The notes under the pieces were generated by a model. The model made no database searches, had not been told where the DNA came from, and saw only the letters and a program-made list of their open reading frames with translations. From assembly GCF_905220365.1 (NCBI RefSeq), contig NC_061131.1:8345318-8409317 (forward strand): a stretch of DNA of 64,000 nucleotides, in the 5' to 3' direction. Made by a program: the position numbers and the translations under genes. The DNA is from Vanessa cardui (Eukaryota; Arthropoda; Insecta; Lepidoptera; Nymphalidae). Of this stretch, positions 13,721 to 23,888 are shown piece by piece. How positions within the stretch are numbered: position 1 is the stretch's first letter; every line of letters starts with the position of its first letter.

Positions 13721-14085
13721 GGAATAGAGTCTCAGATTGTTTGCTTTTCGGTGGGGTTATAGAAATTAGGTATTTGGGCATATTAAAAAATCATTAAATG
13801 ATAACATTTTATGGAATTCGGTATTAGCATTAACTATCGCTATCAAATTATTAAGTTCTGAAGTCGATGATATGAAGATATAATCTATAAGATCATTATT
13901 GATTGTTGTCGCTACGTACGGTGCTGTTAATTATCCGCATGAAGACGCTTAATATTTAGAGGTGAGATAGTGTGAACAAAAATAGTTAATAGCAAACGTA
14001 AGAATACTTTGTGCAATTCCACAAAGAAAATAACAATAAAAAAATAAAGATTATTATTATCATTAAAATTTATACACTGTTGCCG

Positions 14086-14133
14086 ATCACATCAATTATA
14101 ACATATTATCTAATATGTTAGAATTGATGTGAT
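14086..14133. repeat. near-perfect palindrome
   Basis: ATCACATCAATT and a following TAACATATTA fold onto TAATATGTTA and AATTGATGTGAT. The arms are about 23 bp with one unpaired position and a two-base centre. No gene overlaps it. It could be the remnant of a very short inverted-repeat transposon or a cruciform-forming site. Confidence 0.75.
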
Positions 14134-14225
14134 TTTGATTGATGATGTTTTTTTTTTACAAACATGTCGAAACCCAATCGAACAAATAAATTTATAAAAA
14201 AGATATATTTATTTTAATAGCTAAA

Positions 14226-14300
14226 ATCCAGGAATAGCATTTTAGTAACATTAAGTTATAAACTGAAATGACTGCGGTTAAATCCGCAGGCACAGCTAGT
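14226..14300 (+). mobile_element. Helitron-like 3' end
   Basis: A small GC hairpin (CTGCGG 14272-14277 with CCGCAG 14284-14289) stands seven bases before CTAGT at 14296-14300. This is the usual arrangement of a Helitron 3' terminus. The 5' end is not identifiable, so only the terminus is called. Confidence 0.5.
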
Positions 14301-14420
14301 ATAGAATAATATGAGTCAACAATTGTCATCCGCAGCGTGTTTTATTTATAGCAATTATGTTTTTTATCTAACTATGAGAATTGCAAAGGATGAGATGTTT
14401 TACAAAAAAAAAATCTCGAT

Positions 14421-14696
14421 TTAAATCCAAAAAGAGGTACTTACAACTTCAGTTAACTGATATAATATGTATGTACGAATTAAAAAGAAATACCTTGAGA
14501 AATAGGGGGATGTGGTGTGCAAATTACAAAAAATCGCTATTAACGAAGTGAATTCGGTGAGTTCTTGTATAACGGCTTTGATGGCTTCGTTCGGTACATA
14601 ACTTTTAGGTACATATTTATACTTATAATTTTGATGCAACATGATAGTTCTACAAGTTATAGATTTCCTTAAGGTTTTTAATATTTTTGAAATCAC
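14421..14696 (-). other. coding-like open frame, unrecognised
   Basis: A 91-codon minus-strand frame holds a coding-looking middle section (YVPNEAIKAVIQELTEF, then FCNLHTTSPYFSR). The composition of that part differs from the AT-rich flanks. No domain is recognised and no splice-bounded model is evident. It lies immediately beside an RTE-type LINE tail, so a transposon origin is likely. Confidence 0.25.
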
Positions 14697-14749
14697 ACAG
14701 ACTTATAATATTCACTTAGACTTATACTAAGATGTACCAATCTTTGAAC

Positions 14750-14964
14750 AATTATGAAAATCTTTGTACAAGCCCGTCTGAGTATGTACCACCCCACTCA
14801 TCGGATATTCTGCCACCAAATAATAGTGCCAGTGTAGCTACAGGCACAAGGGACCTAACATCTGAGTGCCCAGGATTGGCGCATTGGCAATGTAAGGAAT
14901 TGTAAATATTTCTCACAGCGTCAATGTCTATGAGCGGTGACGACCGCTTACCAGCAAGAGGCAT
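14750..14964 (-). mobile_element. 3' tail of an RTE-type LINE
   Basis: On the minus strand this matches, from memory, a very common lepidopteran LINE 3' UTR. Hallmarks are CTCATAGACATTGACGCTGT, TTACATTGCCAATGCGCCA, the CCCTTGTGCCTGTAGCTAC stretch, and near the end AGAATATCCGATGAGTGGGG and CAGACGGGCTTG. Only the non-coding tail is present; the reverse transcriptase is absent. The copy is diverged and slightly deleted. The 70-codon open frame over it is not a gene. Confidence 0.7.
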
Positions 14965-15084
14965 TTGATTATCATGAATATAAAAAAAAGCAAGAACCTA
15001 CCCATCATATTTCCAACTTCTTCTATTCTTATCAGAATAAATATTTTTATCTATTACAAATGACTTCACAACTAAATATTATTA

Positions 15085-15092
15085 GCCAAACA
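15085..15092. repeat. left target-site duplication of the hAT-like element
   Basis: GCCAAACA directly abuts the CAGGG end. The identical octamer lies at the other end. Confidence 0.8.
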
Positions 15093-15244
15093 CAGGGCCG
15101 TAGCCAGGATTTCATTTCGGGGGAGGTTCGTGCTCTAAGAAAAAAAACAACAGGTTTTTTTTAAAATAAGCATAAGTAGATATATTAAAATTAGACATAA
15201 TTTATACACATTTATATTTTAAAAGACAACCGATGGCTTATTTT

Positions 15245-16630
15245 ATGTTATAGGGGGCAAACGAGCATGAGGCTCACCTGATGGAAAGTGATTACCATCG
15301 CCCATGGACATCTGTGGGGCTTGCAGGTGCGTTACCGGCCTTTAAAGAAGGAGTACGCTCTTTTTTTTAAGGTTCCGAAGTCGTATCGGTTCGGAAAAAA
15401 CGTCGGCGAATGCTGGTGCAACAGAGTGGTTGTGCAAGGTAGAAATGTCTTAAAAATCATGATCTTGTGGTTTTTCGAACATTAAGGTGGTGCGTTTGAA
15501 ACTTAGAATTTTGACGAGTTGTCCGAAGGTGAAATTCCGCAGCCGGGATTAATCCAAACAATGCGTCCGAACATTTTCCGCGAAATATTCGAAAGTAGAA
15601 GATTCAGAGTGATCTATCATCTCTACGCAAAGCTAAAGAATCAAGCAGGTCAAAAAGGGCTTGATCGTCAATAATTCGAGCCGCTCTGCGTTAGATACGG
15701 ACAAATGGAAGAAGCTGGTATTGGGGAGCACCCGCCCAGAGTTATGAACAATATTCCATGTGGGGTTCAATTTGCGCCTTGTAGGCGGTGTATTAGGCGA
15801 TGGGCCGGCGTGAAATACTGTCATGGCTTGCTGAGCACACCGAGCTTTTTTGATGCCAATTTGGCTTTGCGTTCAATTGACTAATCAACAATTGACTAAT
15901 TTTAGCCACGGTGTCCGAAATTACTAAGTGAGCCTTAGAGACTACTAAGGGAGAGTACTTCCCCATCAGATATTTTAATAGCAAAATAGCAATTATATAT
16001 GGTCTAAGTTTAGCCGGCCCCAGTTAGAGACTTTGTTTAATGAAGACTCGATTTCAGACACAAGTTTGTTCCAGTTTTCTCCGAAGTTTTCCCGAGAAAT
16101 ATTAGCCCTGTGTATAAGGTGTCTACAGTACTGTCATATGCATAGCAGTGAATGTTACAGATTTACAACAAGTCACTTATATGCAAAAGAAACAGAGTGG
16201 GTGATAGAACTCAGCAACTGTGCAACACAGGCATTAACGAATTTTAAATCAGAGCATGCTCCATATAATGACTTTAAAGTTCCGATCTGCCAAAAAGCTG
16301 GTGATCCAATTGCATAATTTGCCGGTAAGCCCGTAGGAAGGGAGCTTCGAAAGAAGCGCTTTGTGCCATACGCTATCGAAGGCCTTCACTATGTCCAGAC
16401 TGGCCGCCAATGCTCCTACTTGCTCTCAACTGCTTCCGCCCATCTATGACTAAGGTAATCTAGAAGATCACTGGCTGAACGACCCCGATGGAATCGAAAC
16501 AAGGAGGTGATGGCTATTGGCCTATAATTGGACGGGTCTGGGCGGTTGCTCTTTTTTGGGATAGGATGCACCAAAGTAGTCTTCCAGGAGTTCGGCTGCT
16601 TTCGTAGTCCGCGACTATTCGTAAAGAGCG
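15245..16630 (-). pseudogene. decayed CR1/Jockey-type LINE inserted in the hAT-like element
   Basis: The 3' end at low coordinates carries the common lepidopteran LINE 3' UTR (GGGGGCAAACGAGCATGAGG, then CTCACCTGATGGAAAGTG). It continues through GTGCGTTACCGGCCTTTAAAGA, shared with the copy at 3.4-4.3 kb. Further up, minus-strand fragments match the reverse transcriptase tail and fingers, for example the region around 16180-16300 that parallels GVAQGCVLSP in the other copy. It extends farther 5' than that copy, to about 16630. Many stops and frameshifts make it non-functional. Confidence 0.85.
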
Positions 16631-16675
16631 CCGACTATCTGTTTTTTAATAATAACGTATGAATATTCTCAATAA

Positions 16676-17652
16676 AACATACAGGGTTATTGGTAATTTG
16701 ACGTATATCCGTTAGGAGGTGATAAGGGGTGACTATTTGGACTATTGAGGAGGATTTCACATGAGGATATTTTTGTACACTTTTTCACTCCAATGAACAT
16801 GCCATTATGATATTTAGTAACCCCATTTTGATCAAATGTAGCTTCTAATGGTTCAGAGTTATTTCCAAATAAGACGCGACTCCTGAATACGCGTTAAGCT
16901 CAAATTTATAAATAATAAATTTCCTTTCCTTCCTTCTTCGTGAGCATAGTAAGGATAGAATTCTGCATTATACACTGTAGAACATGCTGTGTGTGCTGTG
17001 CTCTTTTATAGAGAGTTTCTCGGATTCGATTATTAACACTTTATTTAAGCTACATTACAAAATGTCTTATTTATAACTTAGCTATTGAAATGTTTCTGTT
17101 CCTAAATTTTATATTAAATTTGTATTAAGTAAGTTTTTTTTCATTGGTTGTTATTTTTAGTTAATTTTGAGGGAATTTTAAAGAGTGACCATTAGTACGA
17201 ATTCGTTCATGTTCGACTACGAATTTCCACCAGCGTCCTTTCTGATCATTTTATTTTGATTGTTTTGAAATAATTTCCTTCTTTTTAAATTTAATTATTG
17301 GAAAGCTAAGAAAACGGTTATGTTTTTAAAATAATCTGCAGGCCAAGATTTATTATAATGATTTTTTTAGTTTTTAAGGCGTTTTTGAGGAAAAATATTG
17401 AATAAATTTCGTTTTCCGTCTCTCATTTTTTAATTTGGACCGATAATTATTGTTTAAATATTGACAAATATCAAGTGTTTAATAGTTTTTATAAAACAAA
17501 AAAAAATAGATTTTAATTGATACTTTTTTTAAATGAATTGAAAAAAGCTCAAAAACGTGATAACTCAAAAATGGTTCACTTTTGGATTATGCATATGGGG
17601 GTTAAAATTATATAACGGATATACGTCGAATTACCAATAACCCTGTACATAT
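16676..17652. mobile_element. non-autonomous DNA transposon with about 34-bp TIRs (copy 1)
   Basis: The left end reads ACAGGGTTATTGGTAATTTG and continues ACGTATATCCGTTA. The right end carries the same sequence inverted (TAACGGATATACGTC, then AATTACCAATAACCCTGT), with one mismatch over about 34 bp. ACAT on both sides is a candidate 4-bp target duplication. The interior contains no recognisable transposase. A second copy in the opposite orientation is at 60.67-61.5 kb and is similar along its whole preserved length. The superfamily is not certain from the ends alone. Confidence 0.8.
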
Positions 17653-18028
17653 GTACATGTATCAGAAATTTTAAAATCTGTCTTACACATTTCAAAATGT
17701 AATGGCACTCTGTAAAAGGTTTATCTTCTTTAGTATCTAAAATTACTAACGTGATATTATGACATGAAAAATTAGTATCTTAATAAAATGTAAATAAGGG
17801 TATGATATTTATTGCCTCTAGTCTTTGCGTAAAATGATTCATTTTGTTTAGATTTATTGTCGTATCTAGACAAAAGGCTTAATTTTCTGAAGAAATCAAT
17901 AAATACTTACGTTTTGTTTGTTTAATTAGCGCAATTTTTTTTTTTTTTTTTGATAAAACGATAGCAGTTAGTGAAAAAATTTCGGGGGGGGTTTGAACCC
18001 CCAAAACCCCCGCCTGCCTACGGCCATG

Positions 18029-18036
18029 GCCAAACA
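18029..18036. repeat. right target-site duplication of the hAT-like element
   Basis: GCCAAACA directly follows the right terminus and is identical to 15085-15092. Confidence 0.8.
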
Positions 18037-18135
18037 ATTATCTCCAACTCATTATTTATCCTTATAGAGACAAATATGTTTGTTACTTTGAACATTTATA
18101 TAGATTAAAATTATCATTTGCGGTATAACAATCGC

Positions 18136-18273
18136 ATGAATGCTTTAGAAGATATCTCCGTTTCTAAATTATGGACATCGAAAACAATCGTTCGCTGCGA
18201 AACGGTTGGCCGGATAGCTACGGACAATAATATTTTGACCTTGGCAGTTAAAATTATCCAAATTTCAAACTAG
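18136..18273 (+). other. 45-codon open frame upstream of the second SDR
   Basis: A short frame starting MNALEDISVSKLW, of coding-like composition, lies about 330 bases before the start of the second SDR gene and just outside the hAT-like insertion. No domain is recognised. It could be an upstream ORF, a decayed exon or chance. Confidence 0.2.
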
Positions 18274-18510
18274 CGGTGAGCACTTTTTATTCATATTTCA
18301 AATTACAGCCACACTTACATAAACTAAGTACTAAAAAACAAAATATTTTTTGCCTCCATCTGTATTTTCGCTTACTTGTTACAACCACTTCATGAATTTT
18401 ATGGATGGAATATACCTAATTAATATGTTCTTTCTTCACCCACCAACTATTTTTGTATAAATAAGTTGTACCCATGTGAAGCTGAAGGGGGTCGCTAGTT
18501 ATAATACGAG

Positions 18511-18606
18511 TATAAATTATATCTACGGCTGGAGCGGTTAACGTGTGGAGCAAAATCACTGTCATTTACTTTTATTTCTTTAGACAAGCGTGTACGTTCG
18601 GTTGCA
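18511..18606 (+). promoter_or_regulatory. TATA-type promoter and 5' UTR of the second SDR
   Basis: TATAAA at 18511-18516 lies about 95 bases before the start codon, which places transcription start near 18540 and gives a 5' UTR of about 65 bases. Next to it is GCGGTTAACGTG (about 18533-18544). Nearly the same motif occurs upstream of the paralogous SDR at 8.66 kb. Confidence 0.55.
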
Positions 18607-19548
18607 ATGCTTACTTTGACAATCATTTTACTACTTTTCAACCTTGTCGTCATGTTATGGATTTATTGCAAATTATCTATGAGAATATGCAAATTTAGTG
18701 GACATTTAGTTGGAAAAGTGGTTGTAGTAACTGGTGCTAACTCAGGAATTGGATTTGAAACAGCGAAAGACTTAGCACAAAGAGGTGCTTTTGTTATTGC
18801 AGCTTGCAGAAATGTAGAAAAGGGATCAAACGCTGTGAACAGAATCATCGATGTATCTTATAATAAAGATGTTTACTTTAAACAACTGGATCTCGCGTCA
18901 TTTGCGTCAATCAAAAAGTTTGCCGATGAAATATTTCAGTCAGTTTCGAGAGTCGATATTCTTATTAACAATGCTGGAGCATATACGACAAGTGAAGAAA
19001 AGACAGAAGACGGCTTCTCTACTGGAATGCAAGTCAATTATTTGGGACCATTTCTCTTAACTTCACTTCTTCTACCCATATTAAAGAAGTCCGCTCCGAG
19101 TCGTATCGTTAATGTTTCTTCAATGCTGTATCAATACGGCCAAATTAATTTTGACGATTTTGAAAACACCCGGAGTTTGACTAACTTTTCAACATACTGT
19201 AATGCAAAACTATGCATAATACTTATGACTGTTGAATTACATCGCCAACTTCAAGTTACAGGAGTAACAATAAATTGTCTACATCCTGGAATAGTTAATA
19301 CGAAAATGATTGACTCCGTAAATATTTTATGTATTAAAATAATTTTAAAAATATTTAAGTCGTTCTTTAAAACCTCCTGGGAAGGTGCTCAAACAACTAT
19401 ACATCTAAGTGTATCTCCTGATGTTGAAAAGGTGAGCGGATGTTATTTCAAAGATTGTCGTATAGCAAATATGAAATCCAAAGCGCAAGATTTAGTCGTG
19501 GCACAAAAGTTGTGGGAATTTTCGGAAAAACTTGTAAAATTAAAATAA
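18607..19548 (+). CDS. short-chain dehydrogenase/reductase, retinol-dehydrogenase-like (intronless paralogue)
   Basis: The 313-residue product has the same plan as the SDR at 7613-8557. A hydrophobic N-terminal anchor (residues 2-21) is followed by TGANSGIG (42-49), ACR with Arg68, LDLAS (94-98), NNAG (121-124), Asn144, Ser171/172 and the catalytic pair Tyr197/Lys201 (YCNAK). An HPG loop and SPDV near the C-terminus are also shared. It should be an NADP(H)-dependent membrane-associated oxidoreductase, with unknown substrate. The start codon is the first Met, about 95 bases after a TATA box. The gene is uninterrupted. It transcribes away from its paralogue, with about 10 kb and a transposon nest between them. 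An ancient inverted duplication, or retroposition followed by duplication, would explain two intronless copies. Confidence 0.95.
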   Translation: MLTLTIILLLFNLVVMLWIYCKLSMRICKFSGHLVGKVVVVTGANSGIGFETAKDLAQRGAFVIAACRNVEKGSNAVNRIIDVSYNKDVYFKQLDLASFASIKKFADEIFQSVSRVDILINNAGAYTTSEEKTEDGFSTGMQVNYLGPFLLTSLLLPILKKSAPSRIVNVSSMLYQYGQINFDDFENTRSLTNFSTYCNAKLCIILMTVELHRQLQVTGVTINCLHPGIVNTKMIDSVNILCIKIILKIFKSFFKTSWEGAQTTIHLSVSPDVEKVSGCYFKDCRIANMKSKAQDLVVAQKLWEFSEKLVKLK

Positions 19549-21337
19549 GTTAAAAACGGATAATAAGTAAGTTTTTAATATTAAAAGTAAGTAAGTAAAT
19601 CTTCATATTGTTTATTACAGACAAACACTGTGTTTATGTATATATATTTATGTACATATATGTACGTATGTTATGTACATATATTTATGTAAACTGTTAA
19701 TCAATGTTTTGTAGGTCATAAACCAAAAACAAAGTTTTAATTACTACCGTTATCATTAATGAAATGTTTCACATGTAGCTATATATAACATTTAATCAGT
19801 AAGTATATATAAATTGTTGTTACGAGCCTATCATCTTAAGCAGATTGTTTTATTTATCCAAACGTCGACCCCATTTCTTACTTCTTAGTTTTTTTAGTTT
19901 AACGAATTATTTTTGGCAGAAAAAGTAATAATTTGGCAAAATCATAGGCTTTTTAACATTTATCTAGTAACATCAATAAAAAGTATTTTCAATGTCTGTG
20001 TAACGTGATGTATTTAAAGTTTCACTCTACAAATATATTACGGCAAATATACTGCACAATTCTTAATTCTCTGAATGAAAAATGAACTAACATTTTGTCA
20101 CCAGGCTTTAGTGCAAGTTATATAGCTTCACTTAATATCGTTGTCAAATAACGATTCAAAAGTGCTTGTAAAAGCATACTTAACTAAAGTATATTTTGAT
20201 TTTGATTTGTAAATAGTGAATCCTAGATACTCAATTGTTAATTTAACAGAAACATCATTTGAAATAGGAGACGAATATTTCGTCATTTGCTAGCTTTACT
20301 TAATTTAATATTTAATTATAAATTAATATATTTTTTTAACAAAATAAACGGCTACGAATATATGTTACATTAAACCAAACATTATGTTGTCCTCGGAAAC
20401 ACTCAGATATAATTATTTGACTTGAATAGGTATATAAAATGTGTTTTTTGTATATTATCTGAACACTTCAGAGTATTACTTCAGCAAGTTTTGGTTACAT
20501 CATATCTTCATATAATTTATTTTTTTCATTTATTTTAATTGTTTGTTTGTGTTTAGATATCAAGTAAAAATTAAATTTGAGAATCCTGTGAGTAGATGCT
20601 TACATAAACTGTATTGTAATTTATTGGTTAATAGTTTTAGATAAATAAACTAATTTAAAATTAAAAGTGTAATGTATTATTAATAATGACGATATAATTA
20701 ATGACGTAAAAATACATATATGTAGTTTGAATTTCAACTAACAATGGTTTATATTTCGGTTTTATTGTAGGTTAGTGTAGGTTTTATTTTCTTATTATTT
20801 GGATTTCGATTTACTTAAACTTCGTTCTGGATATTATATAAATAATTAGTCATGTCCGGAAAAAGAAAAAAATCATAAATATCGTTTAATGTACGATTAA
20901 GCGATATTAACTGATAAAAACAAAGCTTATAAATATTCACATTATTTGTGTCGTTAAAATAACAGAACAAATCACAGTCATTTAATTTCTCCACACTGTC
21001 TCACCGCAGGTCGAATTTCGCAGAATTTTACCGGACACATGCAGTTTCCCTCACGAAGCTTTCTTACTCAACCTTTGTTATATATATTATATACCCGTAA
21101 TTATTATTTTTATAGCAGAGTTATTCGGTATAGAATTTACTCTTACACAGCCCTCTAGCGTTAAAAATCAAATAAATATTTAAACTTTATTTACAATATT
21201 ACACTACTTAGTAACAAAATACTTTTATCAATTTCTGGCGTGCGATGCATCCGTTACAAAACAGTATAACAGTGACGCCTGACCATATTTTGGACTGCCT
21301 CCCGCCAAAAATTAATACATTTTAAAAGCTGTTATTT
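19549..21337. other. gene-free stretch with a SINE scrap and a palindromic TA/GT tract
   Basis: Downstream of the SDR, 19630-19690 is a TATGTACATATATGTACGTATG-type self-complementary tract. AATAAA occurs at 19975-19980 and 20343-20348; either could end the SDR transcript. At 21021-21075 a degraded piece resembles the body of the SINE family seen at 29.8 kb (GACACATGCAG followed by TTTCCCTCACGA). Nothing else is recognised. Confidence 0.5.
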
Positions 21338-22215
21338 AACTTGCAATGTATGTATGTATGTAAGAATGTTCGGGTAGAATCTTGCGACTCGATTTTGAAG
21401 CAGATACTCTCCGAACCGATTAAGCTGAAATTTAGTATGCACGTTTAAATTTGATGACAATACACGATTAGATGTATGACGTCATTCTAAATTAAATATG
21501 GCGGACGATCCAAGATGGCGGAACAGTCATTTTTAATGTATTTCTACAATATGGGTATCAAATGAAAGGATTTGTTGAGAGTGATTTGAAAAGTAATGTG
21601 ATGTCATTCTAAATCCAATATGGCGGAACATCAGGGGTGGCGGAAAAGTAATTTTTTGTGCATTCCTACAATATGGGTAATATGACGTCATTATAAGTCC
21701 AACCTGGTGGAACATTCGAGATGGCAGAATAGTTATTTTAATGCACTTGTGCAATATAGGTATCAAATGATAGGGCTTGTTGGGAGTAATTCGAAAAATA
21801 ATATGACGTCATTATAAGTCCAACCTGGTGGAACATTCGAGATGGCAGAATAGTTATTTTAAAGCTCTTCTGCAATTTGGATGTCAAATGAAAGAGGTTG
21901 TCTAGAGCTAGAAATACTTGTTGAGGCCAAGATCATGTTGCGTTACAATGTAGATGTATGTAAATGTCTGACGAATGGTGCCATTGGGTATATTACTGAA
22001 ATTATATGACCCTGCTTCCGAAGAACTCAAATGTATGACACTGATATACCATCCGTCCGTATAGAATTCGGTAAAGACGGTGTTCCCCTTTTTTTCTCGC
22101 TGGAAACGCGTTACGCGCTTCCCCAACGTGATGGAAGCAGGGTGGTATGTGGGACTCCCCGATGGCCTGGACGCTAAATGCTCCCAGGAACACCGGAATA
22201 CCCACTAAAAATTTA
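21338..22215. repeat. composite repeat with a 122-bp tandem array
   Basis: Four imperfect units start at 21476, 21598, 21682 and 21803. The period is about 122 bp and the second unit is shortened to 84 bp. Each begins with TGACGTCATT or a near variant, followed by a GGCGGAAC- or GGTGGAAC-type section and then ATCAAATGA. A leader before the array (ATGTATGTATGTAAGAATGTTCGGG, then CCGAACCGATTAAGCTGAAA) and a GC-rich tail (22000-22205, ending CCGGAATACCCACTAA) are both typical of dispersed lepidopteran repeats. The whole is probably one non-autonomous element with internal tandem repeats. The open frames here are not genes. Confidence 0.65.
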
Positions 22216-23378
22216 TTATATATAGATTAAAGAAATTTACTTATTCCCTATCCCTTATACCTTATTTTTTTCATTATGTAATGAGCTTTAAAATTCGACA
22301 TAATGACATTCGGATAATTAGACCAACTCCCCTGATAACTATTGATATGATTAGATTAGTTGATCGAACAAACTAACAATGAGATTAAGACAGACAATAC
22401 GATATAAAAGAACGATAGGTGAATTCTGTTACCATCGAGAACGCTACGTTTAATTGAAAAGCCAGTGGTCTTAGGATCATATAATATTTATTTACTAAAT
22501 TTATAATAGTATTACAATAATTTCATATCTTTTACTATAATTTTATTTCAGAAACGAATTATGATACAACGAATTAATGATACCGAAAATGTACTGAAAA
22601 AAGGTTTGGAGTTACTTTTTACTAATTTTAAATAAATCCTCTCTCCTCTGCATGAGCGGTAAAAAACATTCATAGGGTTTATTCATAGGTTGACCATTTA
22701 AAAGTTAAATTCTAAAGTTAAAAGGGTTTTCTGCTAGAATATTTATAGCAGCTTAAAATGCTGAGCATTTTGGTTATAAGACAGGTTTGTATAGCACACC
22801 TATATGTCGGATGGAAGGCGATGCGGCGCGGTCTCCGGGAATTTGATATTGCCTCAAGTGAAGCGTTGCAGCATTGTGCACTTTTATACAGACTTTCTGC
22901 CGCAAAATACGTTTAAACGACTTTGGTTCTTACGTCTCTATAATACGAGTTATGACACAAAAACCCTCTTGAGGCGCGACCTATTTTTGCTATTGTTGGA
23001 CGAGATACCACTTCGTTGTGCACAGATAATTGTGGTGTCGTTTCTTCAGAAATCACTTATTTAAAATTGTTTTTTGTTTTAACTTTCTTACGACTCTATT
23101 TGTGTAATTTGTTTTTAACATCTCAACTAAGAATTCTAATTAGATTTTTGGTAACTGAACGAAATACTATTAGCTTTTGATACTACTAAAAAGGCTGTTT
23201 ACTATTTTAAAGGCGAAATTTTGCAACGATGGTTGCTAACATATTAGTCGTTCTTAATCTATAAATGTGTCATCGACATTTTATTTTACACATTTATGTG
23301 ACATTTAACTGTCAGTTTAAAATTACATGTCATAAATAAATATTTCCGTTTTGTGTCCAAAAACCAGTAGATTACACC
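22216..23378. other. intergenic stretch before the coiled-coil gene
   Basis: A GC-richer patch at 22800-23064 holds an 86-codon plus-strand frame (MSDGRRCGAVSGN at its start) without recognisable domains, possibly a repeat remnant. The last 100 bases before 23379 are likely promoter and 5' UTR of the next gene, but I see no strong TATA box. Confidence 0.4.
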
Positions 23379-23831
23379 ATGAAATCAACAAATTACTGTG
23401 ATTTATCGCCTTCCTATTTCTGGAGTTGCATCACGTTTGATGAAGACTGTCCTTATTTTTCGACCACCGATCCCAAACTAATTTACTTTGCTATTGTGCT
23501 AACTTGCTTATATACTGCGTTCATTTTAATGATAATAGCTGATTTAAAATTTTACTGGTCTTTGGATCAAGTGCAGCATAAATTTTACTACCATATAGAC
23601 TATATAAAAAAGAAGTTGAGATACGTTCAGCTGAACCAAAAGAAATTGGTGAGCACGAAAGAAAGAACTCAGAAACAGTTGCAAAGAAGTGAAGAATGTA
23701 AACACATTGTAACTGAGCTTCGTCGAGCTCTAATTGATAATTCTGATAGAAGACAGTTACTAGAAACAAATGAAGACAAAAATGATGGAATGGAAAAAAC
23801 TGCTCAAAACGGCGAGTTATCATATTTGTAA
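23379..23831 (+). CDS. small single-pass membrane protein with coiled coil, unknown function
   Basis: The 150-residue product has a Cys/Tyr-rich N-terminal section (residues 1-33, with Cys7, Cys17 and Cys24). One strongly hydrophobic segment, residues 34-54 (LIYFAIVLTCLYTAFILMI), follows. Then comes a long charged helix (about 57-118) with heptad-like spacing (YIKKKLRYVQLNQKKLV) that looks like a coiled coil, and an acidic, Asn/Glu-rich tail. The frame is uninterrupted and looks single-exon. AATAAA at 23883-23888 lies about 50 bases past the stop. I do not recognise the family. The layout suggests an organelle- or ER-membrane tether, which is inference. Composition and codon pattern make a chance frame unlikely. 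Confidence 0.75.
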   Translation: MKSTNYCDLSPSYFWSCITFDEDCPYFSTTDPKLIYFAIVLTCLYTAFILMIIADLKFYWSLDQVQHKFYYHIDYIKKKLRYVQLNQKKLVSTKERTQKQLQRSEECKHIVTELRRALIDNSDRRQLLETNEDKNDGMEKTAQNGELSYL

Positions 23832-23882
23832 CAATCTTTCTTTTTTTTCTCTGTTATTTTACTTTATTTGCAAATGATTTTT

Positions 23883-23888
23883 AATAAA
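23883..23888 (+). terminator. polyadenylation signal for the coiled-coil membrane gene
   Basis: AATAAA lies 52 bases after the stop codon of the 150-residue ORF, on the same strand. Confidence 0.6.

Larger units (their letters stand above)
15093..18028. mobile_element. hAT-like DNA transposon remnant carrying two nested insertions
   Basis: The left end begins CAGGGCCGTAGCCAGG. The right end, read on the opposite strand, begins CATGGCCGTAGGCAGG, giving short imperfect terminal inverted repeats of the hAT type. Exactly outside each end is the same 8-bp sequence GCCAAACA (15085-15092 and 18029-18036), the expected hAT target duplication. Recognisable element sequence remains only at about 15093-15245 and 17650-18028. 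The middle is filled by a LINE fragment and a TIR element. No transposase frame survives. Confidence 0.8.

Noticed and set aside
21533..22205. Minus-strand ORFs over the tandem repeat and its tail
   Set aside because: Repeated sequence with no domain; the frames follow the repeat period, not a protein family.
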